DNA of 64,000 nucleotides, from NCBI GenBank assembly GCA_963738375.1, contig CAVTWL010000009.1, forward strand, positions 186,001-250,000, given 5' to 3'. The number at the start of each line of letters is the position of its first letter. Position 1 is the first letter of the stretch. The DNA comes from Bog-159 sp963738375 (GTDB lineage Bacteria; Acidobacteriota; Terriglobia; Bryobacterales; Bryobacteraceae). Below are positions 56,443-64,000 of this stretch, piece by piece. A program made the translations under genes and the position numbers. The notes beneath the pieces are model-generated. The model was not told the DNA's origin, searched no databases, and worked only from the letters and a program-made list of their open reading frames with translations.

Positions 56443-57551
56443 GCCGCGAAGAAATCCAAAAACTGCTGGGTGGCTACGCTACCGATACTTTAAGCGAGGA
56501 GGAGAGCCGCGCGCTTTTTGAGGCGGCGCTAAACGATCAGGAATTGTTCGACGCGCTGGCGAAGGAGCAGGCGCTGCGGGAGGTGCTGCAGGATGGGTCG
56601 GCGCGGCGGGAATTGATTGCGGCCCTGGCGCCGGCACGTGAGAGCTTTGGTGTCAGGGCGGGGCGGTGGATGCGGCGTCCGACGGCAGTGGCGATGGCGG
56701 GTGGGCTGGCTGCTTTGGCTATTTTGGGGGGGGCATGGTGGCGGGGGCGGGACCGGGCGCGCCCGGAGGCTTACATTGCCGATGCGACCGCCCCTTCGGA
56801 ACGGGCCGTGCCCAAGGCGACGCCGCTTCCGCCTGCTCCCGCGGTGAGCGAGGAGCAGCGGGTGGTGGCCTTGCGGCAGTCGCCGAGGCTCGAAGGCCGG
56901 CAGGAGATGGCTCTGAAAAAGGCGCTGGCAAATGCCAAGTACCCCACCGGCACGGTGGCCCCTCCGCCGGTGCCCGTTCCTCAGATGCAAGGCGCGCCGG
57001 CTATCCGCGCGCTGGACAGCTTGAAAGGCCCGCCGGCCGGCGGAAATGCCCCCGTACAAGCACCGATGGCGCTGGGGAGGATTCGCACGACGTCCGGAAG
57101 CATGACGGTCGATTATACGTTGTTGCTGCGAAACGACAGCGGCGATTACGTACCCGTGGCGCCCGGGACTGTGTTTCATGCCGGCGATTCGGTGCGCTTG
57201 CAGATCGAGCCCGGGCAGGACGGTACTATTTCGCTGTTCCAGCGCGAGGATGCCGGCGCTGCGTGGTCGCTGGTCGGGAGCGAGGAGGTACAAAAGGCGC
57301 GGCGGTACGTGTTGCCGGCGACGGGAGGCCTGCAGTCAAACTCGCCCGGGCAGATCGACCTGATGCTGGAGCTGTCGCGCGCGGCGGCCGATGCGGCGGG
57401 GGCCGGCGGTGCGGTCACCCGTCAAGAAGAGGTACAGGCGGCGAACAAAGTTTCTACGACCCCCGCGCCGGGAGCTTCGGTCGTTCACCTGCTGGCGGCG
57501 CATCCGGCGGAGGGACGGGCGACGTTCCGGATTCTGGTGGAGTACCGTTGA
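56439..57551 (+). CDS. Membrane-anchored putative anti-sigma factor with C-terminal DUF4384-like domain
   Basis: A 370-residue protein beginning MSREEIQKLLGGYATDTLSE at ATG 56439, which overlaps the sigma-factor stop. Residues 1-70 are a cytosolic helical segment that could hold the sigma factor, residues about 83-100 (AVAMAGGLAALAILGGAWW) are the only membrane span, and a proline-rich linker follows. Residues about 215-365 look like a periplasmic beta domain (TVFHAGDSVRLQIEPGQDGT, SLFQRE) resembling DUF4384. No zinc-finger HxxxCxxC is seen, so the anti-sigma role is inferred from position and layout. It ends 30 bases before rnr. Confidence 0.68.
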   Translation: MSREEIQKLLGGYATDTLSEEESRALFEAALNDQELFDALAKEQALREVLQDGSARRELIAALAPARESFGVRAGRWMRRPTAVAMAGGLAALAILGGAWWRGRDRARPEAYIADATAPSERAVPKATPLPPAPAVSEEQRVVALRQSPRLEGRQEMALKKALANAKYPTGTVAPPPVPVPQMQGAPAIRALDSLKGPPAGGNAPVQAPMALGRIRTTSGSMTVDYTLLLRNDSGDYVPVAPGTVFHAGDSVRLQIEPGQDGTISLFQREDAGAAWSLVGSEEVQKARRYVLPATGGLQSNSPGQIDLMLELSRAAADAAGAGGAVTRQEEVQAANKVSTTPAPGASVVHLLAAHPAEGRATFRILVEYR

Positions 57552-57581
57552 AAGTAGCAATCCAAGCATACAATCGGTGAT

Positions 57582-59886
57582 ATGAGCGACGCGGAGCTGC
57601 TCGACCACATCACGCGATTACCGCATTCCAAGGCGAATTTCAAACAACTGGTACGGGAACTGGGGGCCAAGGGAGGCACGCGCGCCGACCTGGAGCTGGC
57701 GATGGCGCGAATGGTTGCGCGCGGCGACCTGGTGGAACCGCGGCCCGGACACTACGTGGCGACGGCGCGCAGCCGGGAGTACGTGGTGGGCCGGATGAAT
57801 ATCCATCGCGACGGCTACGGTTTTCTGCTGGCGGAGCGGCCCTTGGAAGGCATTCAGGGCGACGTTTATATTCCAGCGGATTCGGCGGGCAAGGCCATGC
57901 ACGGGGACCGCGTGCTGGTGCGCATTGCACGGATCGAGCCTGGGGGCAGGGCGGACGGAGAGATCGTCAAGGTCTTGAAGCGCGCCCATCCGACGGTGGT
58001 GGGCGAGTTTCGGGTGGGGCGGCGCGGCAGTTATGTGGTTCCGCAGGACGCGCGCATTCAGCAGTGGATCGACATCCCCGAAGGGATGGCGATTCCGGGA
58101 GGCGTACGGCAGGTCGACCGGATCGGCGCGAAGCCTCTGGAAGTTGCCAACGCCGCCGATCTGGATGGCCTGATCGTCAATGTGGAAGTGCTGGAGTTTC
58201 CGGAAGACGGCGGGCGCGCGGCGGGGCGGGTGATCGAGATCTTGGGCCATCCGGACGATTTCGGCATCGATGTGGAGATCGTGATCCGCAAGCATCATCT
58301 GCCGCACCAGTTTCCGCCGGAAGTGGTGGAGCAGGCGGAACGGGTTCCGGAACAGATCGGGGCGGAGGAATTAGAAGGGCGGCGCGATTTCCGGCAGCTG
58401 GACATCGTGACGATTGACGGCGAGACGGCGCGCGATTTCGACGATGCCGTTTGGGTGGAGCGGCTGCCGAACGGGAATTATGCGCTGCACGTGCACATCG
58501 CGGACGTGAGCCATTACGTGCGGCCGGGCTCGCCGATCGACGCCGAGGCGCGGCTGCGCGGCACCAGCGTTTACTTTCCGGATCGCGCCGTGCCCATGCT
58601 GCCGTTCGAGCTTTCGACCAACATCTGCTCGCTGAAGCCGCAGGTGGACCGGCTGGTGCTTTCGGCGCTGATGGAGATCGACCAGCAGGGCGATTTGGTG
58701 GCGCAGGAATTCACGCCTGGCGTGATCCGCAGCGCCGAGCGCATGACCTATACCAACGTGCACCTGCTGCTGGAAGGCGATGCCGGGCTGCGGGAGCGCT
58801 ACGCGCCGCTGGTGGGGCGATTTCGAGCTGATGCGGGAACTGGCGCTGATCCTGAATCGCAAGCGGGTGCAGCGCGGGTCGATCGATTTCGATTTGCCGG
58901 AGCCGCTGATCGAATTCGATCGAATTCGGCGAGATGACCGGGGTGATGCGCGCGCCGCGCAACATCGCGCACCGGCTGATCGAGGAGTTCATGCTGGCGG
59001 CGAACGAAGCGGTGGCGGCGCATCTGGAGGCGACGCTGGAGGCATCCATTTACCGCATCCACGAGCAGCCGGATGCCAAGCGCGTGATGGAGTTCGAGGA
59101 GGTGGCGGCGCATTTCGGATATTCGCTGGGGGTGGGCGCGATTCCGGTGAAGAAGTTCAGCTACGCGGACCAGCGGCGCGACGGGCCGCAAGGTGCGCAA
59201 GGAAATCGTGCTGCCGGAGGGCAAGCGCCAATATTTCGTCGCGCAATTATCAGAAGCTGGTGGCGAAGATCGAGGGCAAGCCGGAGGAGCGGATTCTGAG
59301 CTACCTGATGCTGCGGTCGTTGAAGCAGGCGCGCTACAGCGCGGAGAATGAGGGCCACTTTGCGCTGGCGGCGGAAGCGTACACGCATTTCACTTCGCCC
59401 ATCCGGCGCTATCCGGATCTGATCGTGCACCGCTTGCTGCGAACGTCGCTGGCGGGGAAGGCAGGTCCGACGGAACAGGAACTGCGCGCCGATCGCGGAG
59501 GAGTGCTCGCAATCGGAGCGGCGCGCCGCGGATGCGGAGCGCGAACTGGTGGAGTGGAAGAAGGTGAAGTTCATGGAGGAGCGCGTGGGCGAGGAGTTCG
59601 ACGGCGCTGGTCATCAGCGCCACGAAGTTCGGCCTCTTCGTGGAACTGGAGGATCTGTTCATCGAAGGGCTGGTGCCGATCGACACGCTGCCGGGCGACC
59701 GGTACACGTATCACGAGAACGTCCGCAAGATCGTGGGGCAGCGGACGCGGCGCGAGTTTTCGATCGGCGATCAGGTGCGTGTGCTCGCTGGACCGGGTGG
59801 ATGCGGCCGAGCGCAAGCTGCAGTTTTCGATTGTGGAGCCGGAGGTCCGTCGGCGTGCAAGGCAGGGAGGGCGCCGCCGCGGATGA
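57582..59886 (+). pseudogene. rnr: RNase R (VacB/RNase II family) with about seven frameshifts
   Basis: A 3'-5' exoribonuclease that degrades structured RNA. From ATG 57582 the first about 410 codons are intact and carry the N-terminal winged-helix region, cold-shock domains (GRMNIHRDGYGFLLAERPL) and catalytic core TIDGETARDFDDAVWVE. Frames then change near 58814, 58921, 59187, 59240, 59489, 59603 and 59786. Joined pieces give LIEFD|EFGEMTGVMRAPRN, QRRDG|RKVRKEIVLPEGKR, HFTSPIRRYPDLIVHRLLRT and VISATKFGLFVELEDLFIEG (S1 domain). Six breaks look like one-base insertions and one like a deletion. A complete normal-length protein results if corrected. Whether the organism or the sequence is at fault is undecided. 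Confidence 0.82.
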
Positions 59887-60570
59887 GCGTCGGTGAGTTG
59901 GTCGCCATCCCGGGCGGGGAATTCGTGATGGGGCAGGCGGACGGGCGGGACGAGGAGAGGCCGGTGCATTGCGTGCGCCTGGCGCCGTTCCGGCTGGGGC
60001 GGCATCAAGTGACCAACGCGGAATACGACGAATTCCGTCACGCGACGGGGCGGGCAATGCCGGCGTTCCGGATGCAGGCGGAGTTTGCGGATGCGGGACA
60101 ACCGGTGGTGGGTGTGAGTTGGTTCGATGCGGTGGCTTATTGCGCGTGGCTCGCGCTTGCGGCTACCGACGGAGGCGGAGTGGGAGTTCGCGGCGCGCGG
60201 CGGGTTGGAGCGGCGCGTTTATCCGTGGGGCGACGAGGCGGTTCGAGAGCGCGAAGGCTATGCGTCGCGATGGCTGAGCGGGCCGGAGCGCGTGGGTACG
60301 TCCGCGCCGAATGGCTACGGCTTGTACGATATGTGCGAGAACGTTCACGAATGGTGTTCGGACTGGTTCGATGCGGGGTATTACGCGGTATCGCCCGCCG
60401 AGGATCCGCGCGGGCCGGGCACGGGTACCCGGCGCGCGTCGCGAGGCGGGGCATGGCGACACCAAATCAAGATTGCGCGGTGCGCGGCCAGGAGCAGCAT
60501 TCCGCCCGAGTTCCGTTATGCCGATTACGGTTTCCGGGTTGCGGGAAACAGCACGAGTTCGCGCATTTAG
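59883..60570 (+). CDS. Formylglycine-generating-enzyme-like (SUMF1) protein, one frameshift
   Basis: ATG 59883 overlaps the rnr stop (ATGA). The first part (MSVGELVAIPGGEFVMGQAD, RLGRHQVTNAEYDEFRHATG, GVSWFDAVAYCAWL) breaks near 60150 and continues in another frame as LRLPTEAEWEFAARGGL, YPWGDEA, GYGLYDMCENVHEWCSDWF and FRYADYGFRVAG, all FGE/C-type-lectin-like motifs. Catalytic cysteines of true formylglycine-generating enzymes are not evident, so a binding or other copper-independent role is possible. No signal peptide. Corrected length about 228 residues, short for the family. Confidence 0.72.
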
Positions 60571-60589
60571 TCGGGCGCGGGCGCCGGCC

Positions 60590-61780
60590 CTACGGCACTA
60601 CTTTGAAAACTACTCCCATGCTGTGCGAGCCGCCCTCGTTTGTCGTGCCGTAAATCGCGCCCTGGTATAGGACAGGGTTGCTGAAGGAGTACAGCCCGTC
60701 GGTTCCGCCGGTGAACTCATAAAGGGACGTGTAGGTCCAAGTTCCGTTGGCGGGCGTTAGTTCGTAGACAGACCCCGCGCTGTAGGCGCCGTCGCAGTGC
60801 GTCGTGCCGTAGAGGTTGCCGGACGTGTCGAGGGCGAGATGGCGGAATGCGCCGGAGATGCCCCATCCTGGATTGCTGTAGATCACGGCAAAAGTCCAGC
60901 CGCCCGCGCCGGGCGTCAGCTTGAAGATGGTGCCACCGCCACCGGTGCCGCCGTCCGTAGCCGCGCCGAAGAAATCGCCGGCTTTATCGTAAATCAGTGT
61001 GGCGTAGGGAACGCCTCCGTCGTCGGCGTTCTGGAAGCTGTGAATAATGGTTTCGGACCACCCGGAGGCGGAGGGGGTCAGCTCGAAGATGGCGCCATAA
61101 CCGTAAGTGCCGCCGCCAGAAGCTGTACCGTAAAGGTTGCCAGCCGAGTCGAACGTCACGCCGGCAACGGGGACGGCGCCATCGGGGCTTGGGCCGAAGC
61201 TGCAGAGCACTTGTTCGGACCAAGCCCCGCCCTTAGCTTTTGGATGAACCAGTTCAAACACCACGCCATTTGCGTTTGCTCCTCCGGCGCTGGCGGTGCC
61301 ATAGAGATTGCCGGCGGAATCGCGCGTCAGGCCTGCTTGGGGAGCGGCGCCGTCGGCGCCCCCGGTGAAACTGTACAGCACCGATTCCTTACCGGCGGGC
61401 GTAACCATGAAAACGGTTCCCGCGCCGTGTGCGCCACCCGTCAGCGTGGTGCCGAAGAGGTCGCCAGAACTATTGCGCAGGAGAACGCTCTGCGGATTCT
61501 GTCCGTCGGCCCCGCCGTTGAAGCTGTGCAGGATGGTGGCCGTGCCCGCGGTGTCGATCTTAAAGACCGTGCCGTTATCCGTGGCGCCGCCGGAACTGGC
61601 GGTGCCGTAGAGGTTGCCGGAAGAGTCGACGATCAAGCCGTTCAGAGGGTTGGCGCCGTCGGCGGAGCCGGTGAAGTTGTGGAACACGCTAAAGGTTTGA
61701 GCCTGCGCGATGGAAACTGAGGCTGCCGCGAGCCCCAGGAAAAAAGCGCAAACAAAAGTCGCTGTCGAGGGAGATTTCAT
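60590..61780 (-). CDS. Exported GloVer-repeat protein
   Basis: A 396-residue exported protein. The frame is open to 61912, but the ATG at 61780 begins a signal peptide (TATFVCAFFLGLAAASVSIA). About seven repeats of 35-50 residues follow, each with the GloVer pattern: NGLIVDSSGNLYGTASSGG, TDNGTVFKID and ILHSFNGGADG. They probably form a beta-propeller. Such proteins are frequent in acidobacteria; ligand unknown. A promoter lies about 120 bases upstream. Confidence 0.85.
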   Translation of the reverse strand: MKSPSTATFVCAFFLGLAAASVSIAQAQTFSVFHNFTGSADGANPLNGLIVDSSGNLYGTASSGGATDNGTVFKIDTAGTATILHSFNGGADGQNPQSVLLRNSSGDLFGTTLTGGAHGAGTVFMVTPAGKESVLYSFTGGADGAAPQAGLTRDSAGNLYGTASAGGANANGVVFELVHPKAKGGAWSEQVLCSFGPSPDGAVPVAGVTFDSAGNLYGTASGGGTYGYGAIFELTPSASGWSETIIHSFQNADDGGVPYATLIYDKAGDFFGAATDGGTGGGGTIFKLTPGAGGWTFAVIYSNPGWGISGAFRHLALDTSGNLYGTTHCDGAYSAGSVYELTPANGTWTYTSLYEFTGGTDGLYSFSNPVLYQGAIYGTTNEGGSHSMGVVFKVVP

Positions 61781-61903
61781 TGTGTGCGTCCGCTTCCTTT
61801 CGGTGACTTGTAGGGCGAGCGGGTCGAACGGGGATGTGGCGAAAGCGGCGCGGCGTTTTTCCCCGTTTGGTCGATGAGACCGGCTCGTCCAGCCTTTTCG
61901 TGC

Positions 61904-61932
61904 ATTATACACTGTGTTTCGGGAATTGTCCG
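61904..61932 (-). promoter_or_regulatory. Promoter of the GloVer-repeat gene
   Basis: On the minus strand a CGGACA (-35-like, 61927-61932) is followed after 17 bases by a perfect TATAAT (61904-61909). Transcription would begin near 61897, giving a leader of about 117 bases before the ATG at 61780, in which no structure was recognised. Confidence 0.5.
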
Positions 61933-62009
61933 GAAAACAAGTGCGCGAAGGTTAACCGAGGTCGTGCGAGGGTGGCGCACGGTGTATATGATGTAAGGGG
62001 AGATTGGCC

Positions 62010-63503
62010 GTGGGATTGAATTTCACGAGACGCTATTTCTTTTTCGGTTCGCTGCTTGCTGGCGCGGTGCCGTCAGTCGGATTCGGGAGCGTGCCGTCGC
62101 TGCAGAAAGCGGGCTACAAATCGCCCAATGAGAAGCTGAACATCGCGTCGATCGGCGCGGGCGGGAAGGCCTACAGCGACATCAAAGGCTGCTCCTCCGA
62201 AAATATCGTGGCGCTTTGCGATGTGGATGAACAACGCGCGGCGCGGAAGTTCAACGAGTATGCGAAAGCCGCGAAGTATAAAGACTTTCGCAAGATGTTG
62301 GACGAGCAGGAAAAAGGTATTGACGCGGTGATCATCGCGATACCGGATTTCATGCATGCCACCGCGGCTATGTGGGCAATGGAGCGTGGCAAGCACGTTT
62401 ACGTGCAGAAGCCGCTGACACGCACGATTTGGGAAGCGCGCCAATTGCGCGACGCGGCGGTGAAGTACAAAGTCGCGACGCAGATGGGCAACCAGGGCTA
62501 CTCGAACGAAGGCACGCGGCAGGCGGCGGAGATGATCTGGGCGGGAGAGATCGGGCAGGTGTCGGAAGTGCATGCCTGGACCGACCGGCCGATCTGGCCC
62601 CAAGGACTGACCTCGATTCCGCCGGCGGAACCGGTACCGTCCACCCTCGATTGGGATTTGTGGCTGGGAATCGCCGAGTCAAGGCCGTACACCAGCGGCG
62701 GACCCGATTACAAGTCTCCGCTGCAAGGCCATTTTTATCAGCCGGGCAACTGGCGTGGATTTTTCGATTTCGGGTGCGGGGCCCTCGGCGACATGGCCTG
62801 CCATATTTTGGGAGCGCCCAACCTGGCACTGCAGTTGGGTGCGCCAACCAGCGTCGAGTGCATCGAGAAGGAAGGGCCGAGCGACTTCATGTTCCCGGCG
62901 AAGTCGGTCATCCGTTACGATTTCCCGGCCCGCGGCTCGATGGGGCCGGTGAAGCTCTACTGGCACGACGGATTGAAGGAGACGCCGAAGCTTCCGGGCG
63001 TGCCGGATGGTGAGTTGTTGGGCGATCTGCCGGAAGTTCCGACGCGGAGGGGTCCGAATCCACCGCCGTTTACCGGATTTATTGGGGACGTTTTCGATTA
63101 CCAGAAATTCGAAACCATGATAAATGCTCCGAAAAAAGACATCCCCACGCCGGACGGCAGCCTGTTTATCGGGGATAAGGGGCTGATTACAACGGGGACT
63201 TACGGGGAGGAAACGCGTCTGCTTCCGGTGGAGAAGATGAAAGACTACCAATTCCCGCAACCTCTGCTGACGCGGTCGCCGGGGCACTACAGGGATTGGA
63301 TTCGAGCCTGCAAGGGCGGAGATCCCGCATGTTCCAACTTTAACGTGGCCGTGCCATTCGTGGAGTGGATGCTGCTTGGCGTGATCGCGCTGCGAGTATC
63401 GGGCAAACTGGAATGGGATGCGGAGAAGATGGCGTTCACTAACAACAGCGCGGCGAACCAGTATCTGAAGCCGACGTTCAGAAACGGCTGGTCGTTCACC
63501 TAG
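62010..63503 (+). CDS. Gfo/Idh/MocA family oxidoreductase with Tat-type signal
   Basis: A 497-residue oxidoreductase. GTG 62010 is chosen because AAGGGGAG lies eight bases upstream, giving VGLNFTRRYFFFGSLLAGA, a twin-arginine-type signal; the in-frame TTG at 62004 is too close to it. The Rossmann motif is ASIGAGGKAYSDIKGC, and HVYVQKPLTRTIWEARQL holds the EKP-like lysine. The C-terminal half (RYDFPARGSMGPVKLYWHDG) matches the long Tat-type group that acts on sugars outside the cytoplasm. It may produce 3-keto sugars for DUF1080 proteins. Confidence 0.85.
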   Translation: MGLNFTRRYFFFGSLLAGAVPSVGFGSVPSLQKAGYKSPNEKLNIASIGAGGKAYSDIKGCSSENIVALCDVDEQRAARKFNEYAKAAKYKDFRKMLDEQEKGIDAVIIAIPDFMHATAAMWAMERGKHVYVQKPLTRTIWEARQLRDAAVKYKVATQMGNQGYSNEGTRQAAEMIWAGEIGQVSEVHAWTDRPIWPQGLTSIPPAEPVPSTLDWDLWLGIAESRPYTSGGPDYKSPLQGHFYQPGNWRGFFDFGCGALGDMACHILGAPNLALQLGAPTSVECIEKEGPSDFMFPAKSVIRYDFPARGSMGPVKLYWHDGLKETPKLPGVPDGELLGDLPEVPTRRGPNPPPFTGFIGDVFDYQKFETMINAPKKDIPTPDGSLFIGDKGLITTGTYGEETRLLPVEKMKDYQFPQPLLTRSPGHYRDWIRACKGGDPACSNFNVAVPFVEWMLLGVIALRVSGKLEWDAEKMAFTNNSAANQYLKPTFRNGWSFT

Positions 63504-63554
63504 GGCGCGCCGGGCGGCGTTCGGGCGCTGGGCTACAATCGAATTAACCCAGGC

Positions 63555-64000
63555 ATGTCCACCGACGTCCAAGCCGCACCGACCGTGCATCGATTCTTCG
63601 CGAAGCACGGCGCGCTTTCGAAGTGGCATCCGAATTACGAATACAGGGCGGGCCAACTGGCAATGGCGGAGGCTGTGGAATCGGCGCTGGCCGACCGCAA
63701 GCACCTGATCGTGGAAGCTGGTACCGGCACGGGCAAGACGTTGGCGTACCTGGTGCCCGCGATCCTTTCCGGCAAACGAGTCGTGATCTCTACCGGTACC
63801 AAGAACCTGCAGGAACAACTGTTCTTTAAAGACATTCCTTTCCTGCAAAAACACTTTCCCCAACCGCTGCGCGTTTGCTATATGAAGGGGCGCAATAATT
63901 ACGCGTGCCGGCAGAAGATCTACGACGCGGACAAGGAAGCGGTGTTGGAAGGACTGGAGGAAGTCGCCGATTTCCAGGTGATTCAGGCTTGGGAGCAGAC
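63555..64000 (+). CDS. DinG/XPD-type ATP-dependent helicase, N-terminal part
   Basis: The ATG at 63555 opens a frame that runs off the end of the window; 148 codons are visible. The N-terminus holds FFAKHGALSKWHPNYEYRAG and QLAMAEAV, then Walker A VEAGTGTGKTLAYLVPAIL, motif Ia VISTGTKNLQEQL, and a Cys of the Fe-S cluster region in YMKGRNNYACRQKI. These are typical of superfamily 2 DinG helicases, which unwind forked or R-loop DNA. It lies 51 bases after the oxidoreductase. Exonuclease fusion cannot be judged as the C-terminus is outside. Confidence 0.87.
   Translation, partial: MSTDVQAAPTVHRFFAKHGALSKWHPNYEYRAGQLAMAEAVESALADRKHLIVEAGTGTGKTLAYLVPAILSGKRVVISTGTKNLQEQLFFKDIPFLQKHFPQPLRVCYMKGRNNYACRQKIYDADKEAVLEGLEEVADFQVIQAWEQ

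Noticed and set aside
61781..62009. A structured RNA in the gap between two divergent genes
   Set aside because: Apart from the promoter on the minus strand I saw no convincing stem-loops or known motif.
62679..63863. A 394-codon open frame on the - strand
   Set aside because: It is antisense to the oxidoreductase and the DinG gene, and its composition is rich in Arg and His, as expected of a shadow.

Overview
The window comes from a GC-rich bacterium, most probably an acidobacterium of the Solibacter/Bryobacter group. The reasons are the secreted NHL-repeat and GloVer-repeat proteins, two proteins ending in the same adhesin-like module that I associate with that group, ABC permeases fused to an M1 peptidase, Tat-exported Gfo/Idh/MocA oxidoreductases, a DUF1080 protein, and long secreted carbohydrate-active proteins. 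This assignment rests on family knowledge; there is no rRNA or tRNA in the window. 

Layout. 0-8.2 kb: a co-directional surface-polysaccharide block of six glycosyltransferases (the first cut by the window edge), then alanine racemase and an exported beta-propeller protein, mostly joined by 4-base overlaps; a small exported protein sits on the other strand. 8.1-12 kb: a broken HNH nuclease and pheS-pheT, with pheT frameshifted at a run of seven C. 12-21.2 kb: an NHL-repeat secreted protein, a scar holding a truncated ORF and a duplicated gene tail, a PIG-L deacetylase, a patatin, a lone nuoB, a sialate acetylesterase and a Tat-type oxidoreductase. 21.2-24.7 kb: rpoD and dnaG. 24.7-31.3 kb: a YfhO-like membrane protein, then the permease-peptidase fusion with its ATPase. 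31.3-36.7 kb: a transposase remnant, rplU-rpmA-obg, and a fused electron-bifurcating transhydrogenase (Nfn type) followed by a rubrerythrin-like protein. 36.8-40.9 kb: a tldD/tldE pair riddled with frameshifts, a small unknown protein and a DUF1080 protein. 41.1-47.7 kb: a CusCBA/CzcCBA-type metal efflux operon with a KDPG aldolase gene inside it, then a 33-residue membrane peptide. 47.7-55.9 kb: a sugar ABC permease/ATPase pair without a binding protein, a secreted glycosidase, a D-2-hydroxyacid dehydrogenase and a 1054-residue GHL15-type secreted protein. 55.9-64 kb: a sigma factor with its putative anti-sigma partner, RNase R, a formylglycine-generating-enzyme-like protein, a GloVer-repeat protein, a second Tat oxidoreductase and the start of a DinG-type helicase. 

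Together the genes describe a heterotroph handling complex carbohydrates outside the cytoplasm, with housekeeping replication, transcription and translation genes between. The most striking whole-window signal is that single-base frameshifts are not scattered: they are packed into tldED (38.1-39.4 kb), the RND pump gene (45.2-46.3 kb), a dehydrogenase (52.4 kb) and rnr/the FGE-like gene (58.8-60.2 kb), while long genes between them are intact. Sequence error is the simplest reading, but the clustering needs a check. I did not find a clear new defence or mobile system; the best candidates for new biology are the palindrome centred on the nfn -10 box, the aldolase inside the efflux operon, the 33-residue membrane peptide and the repeated secretion-associated C-terminal module.
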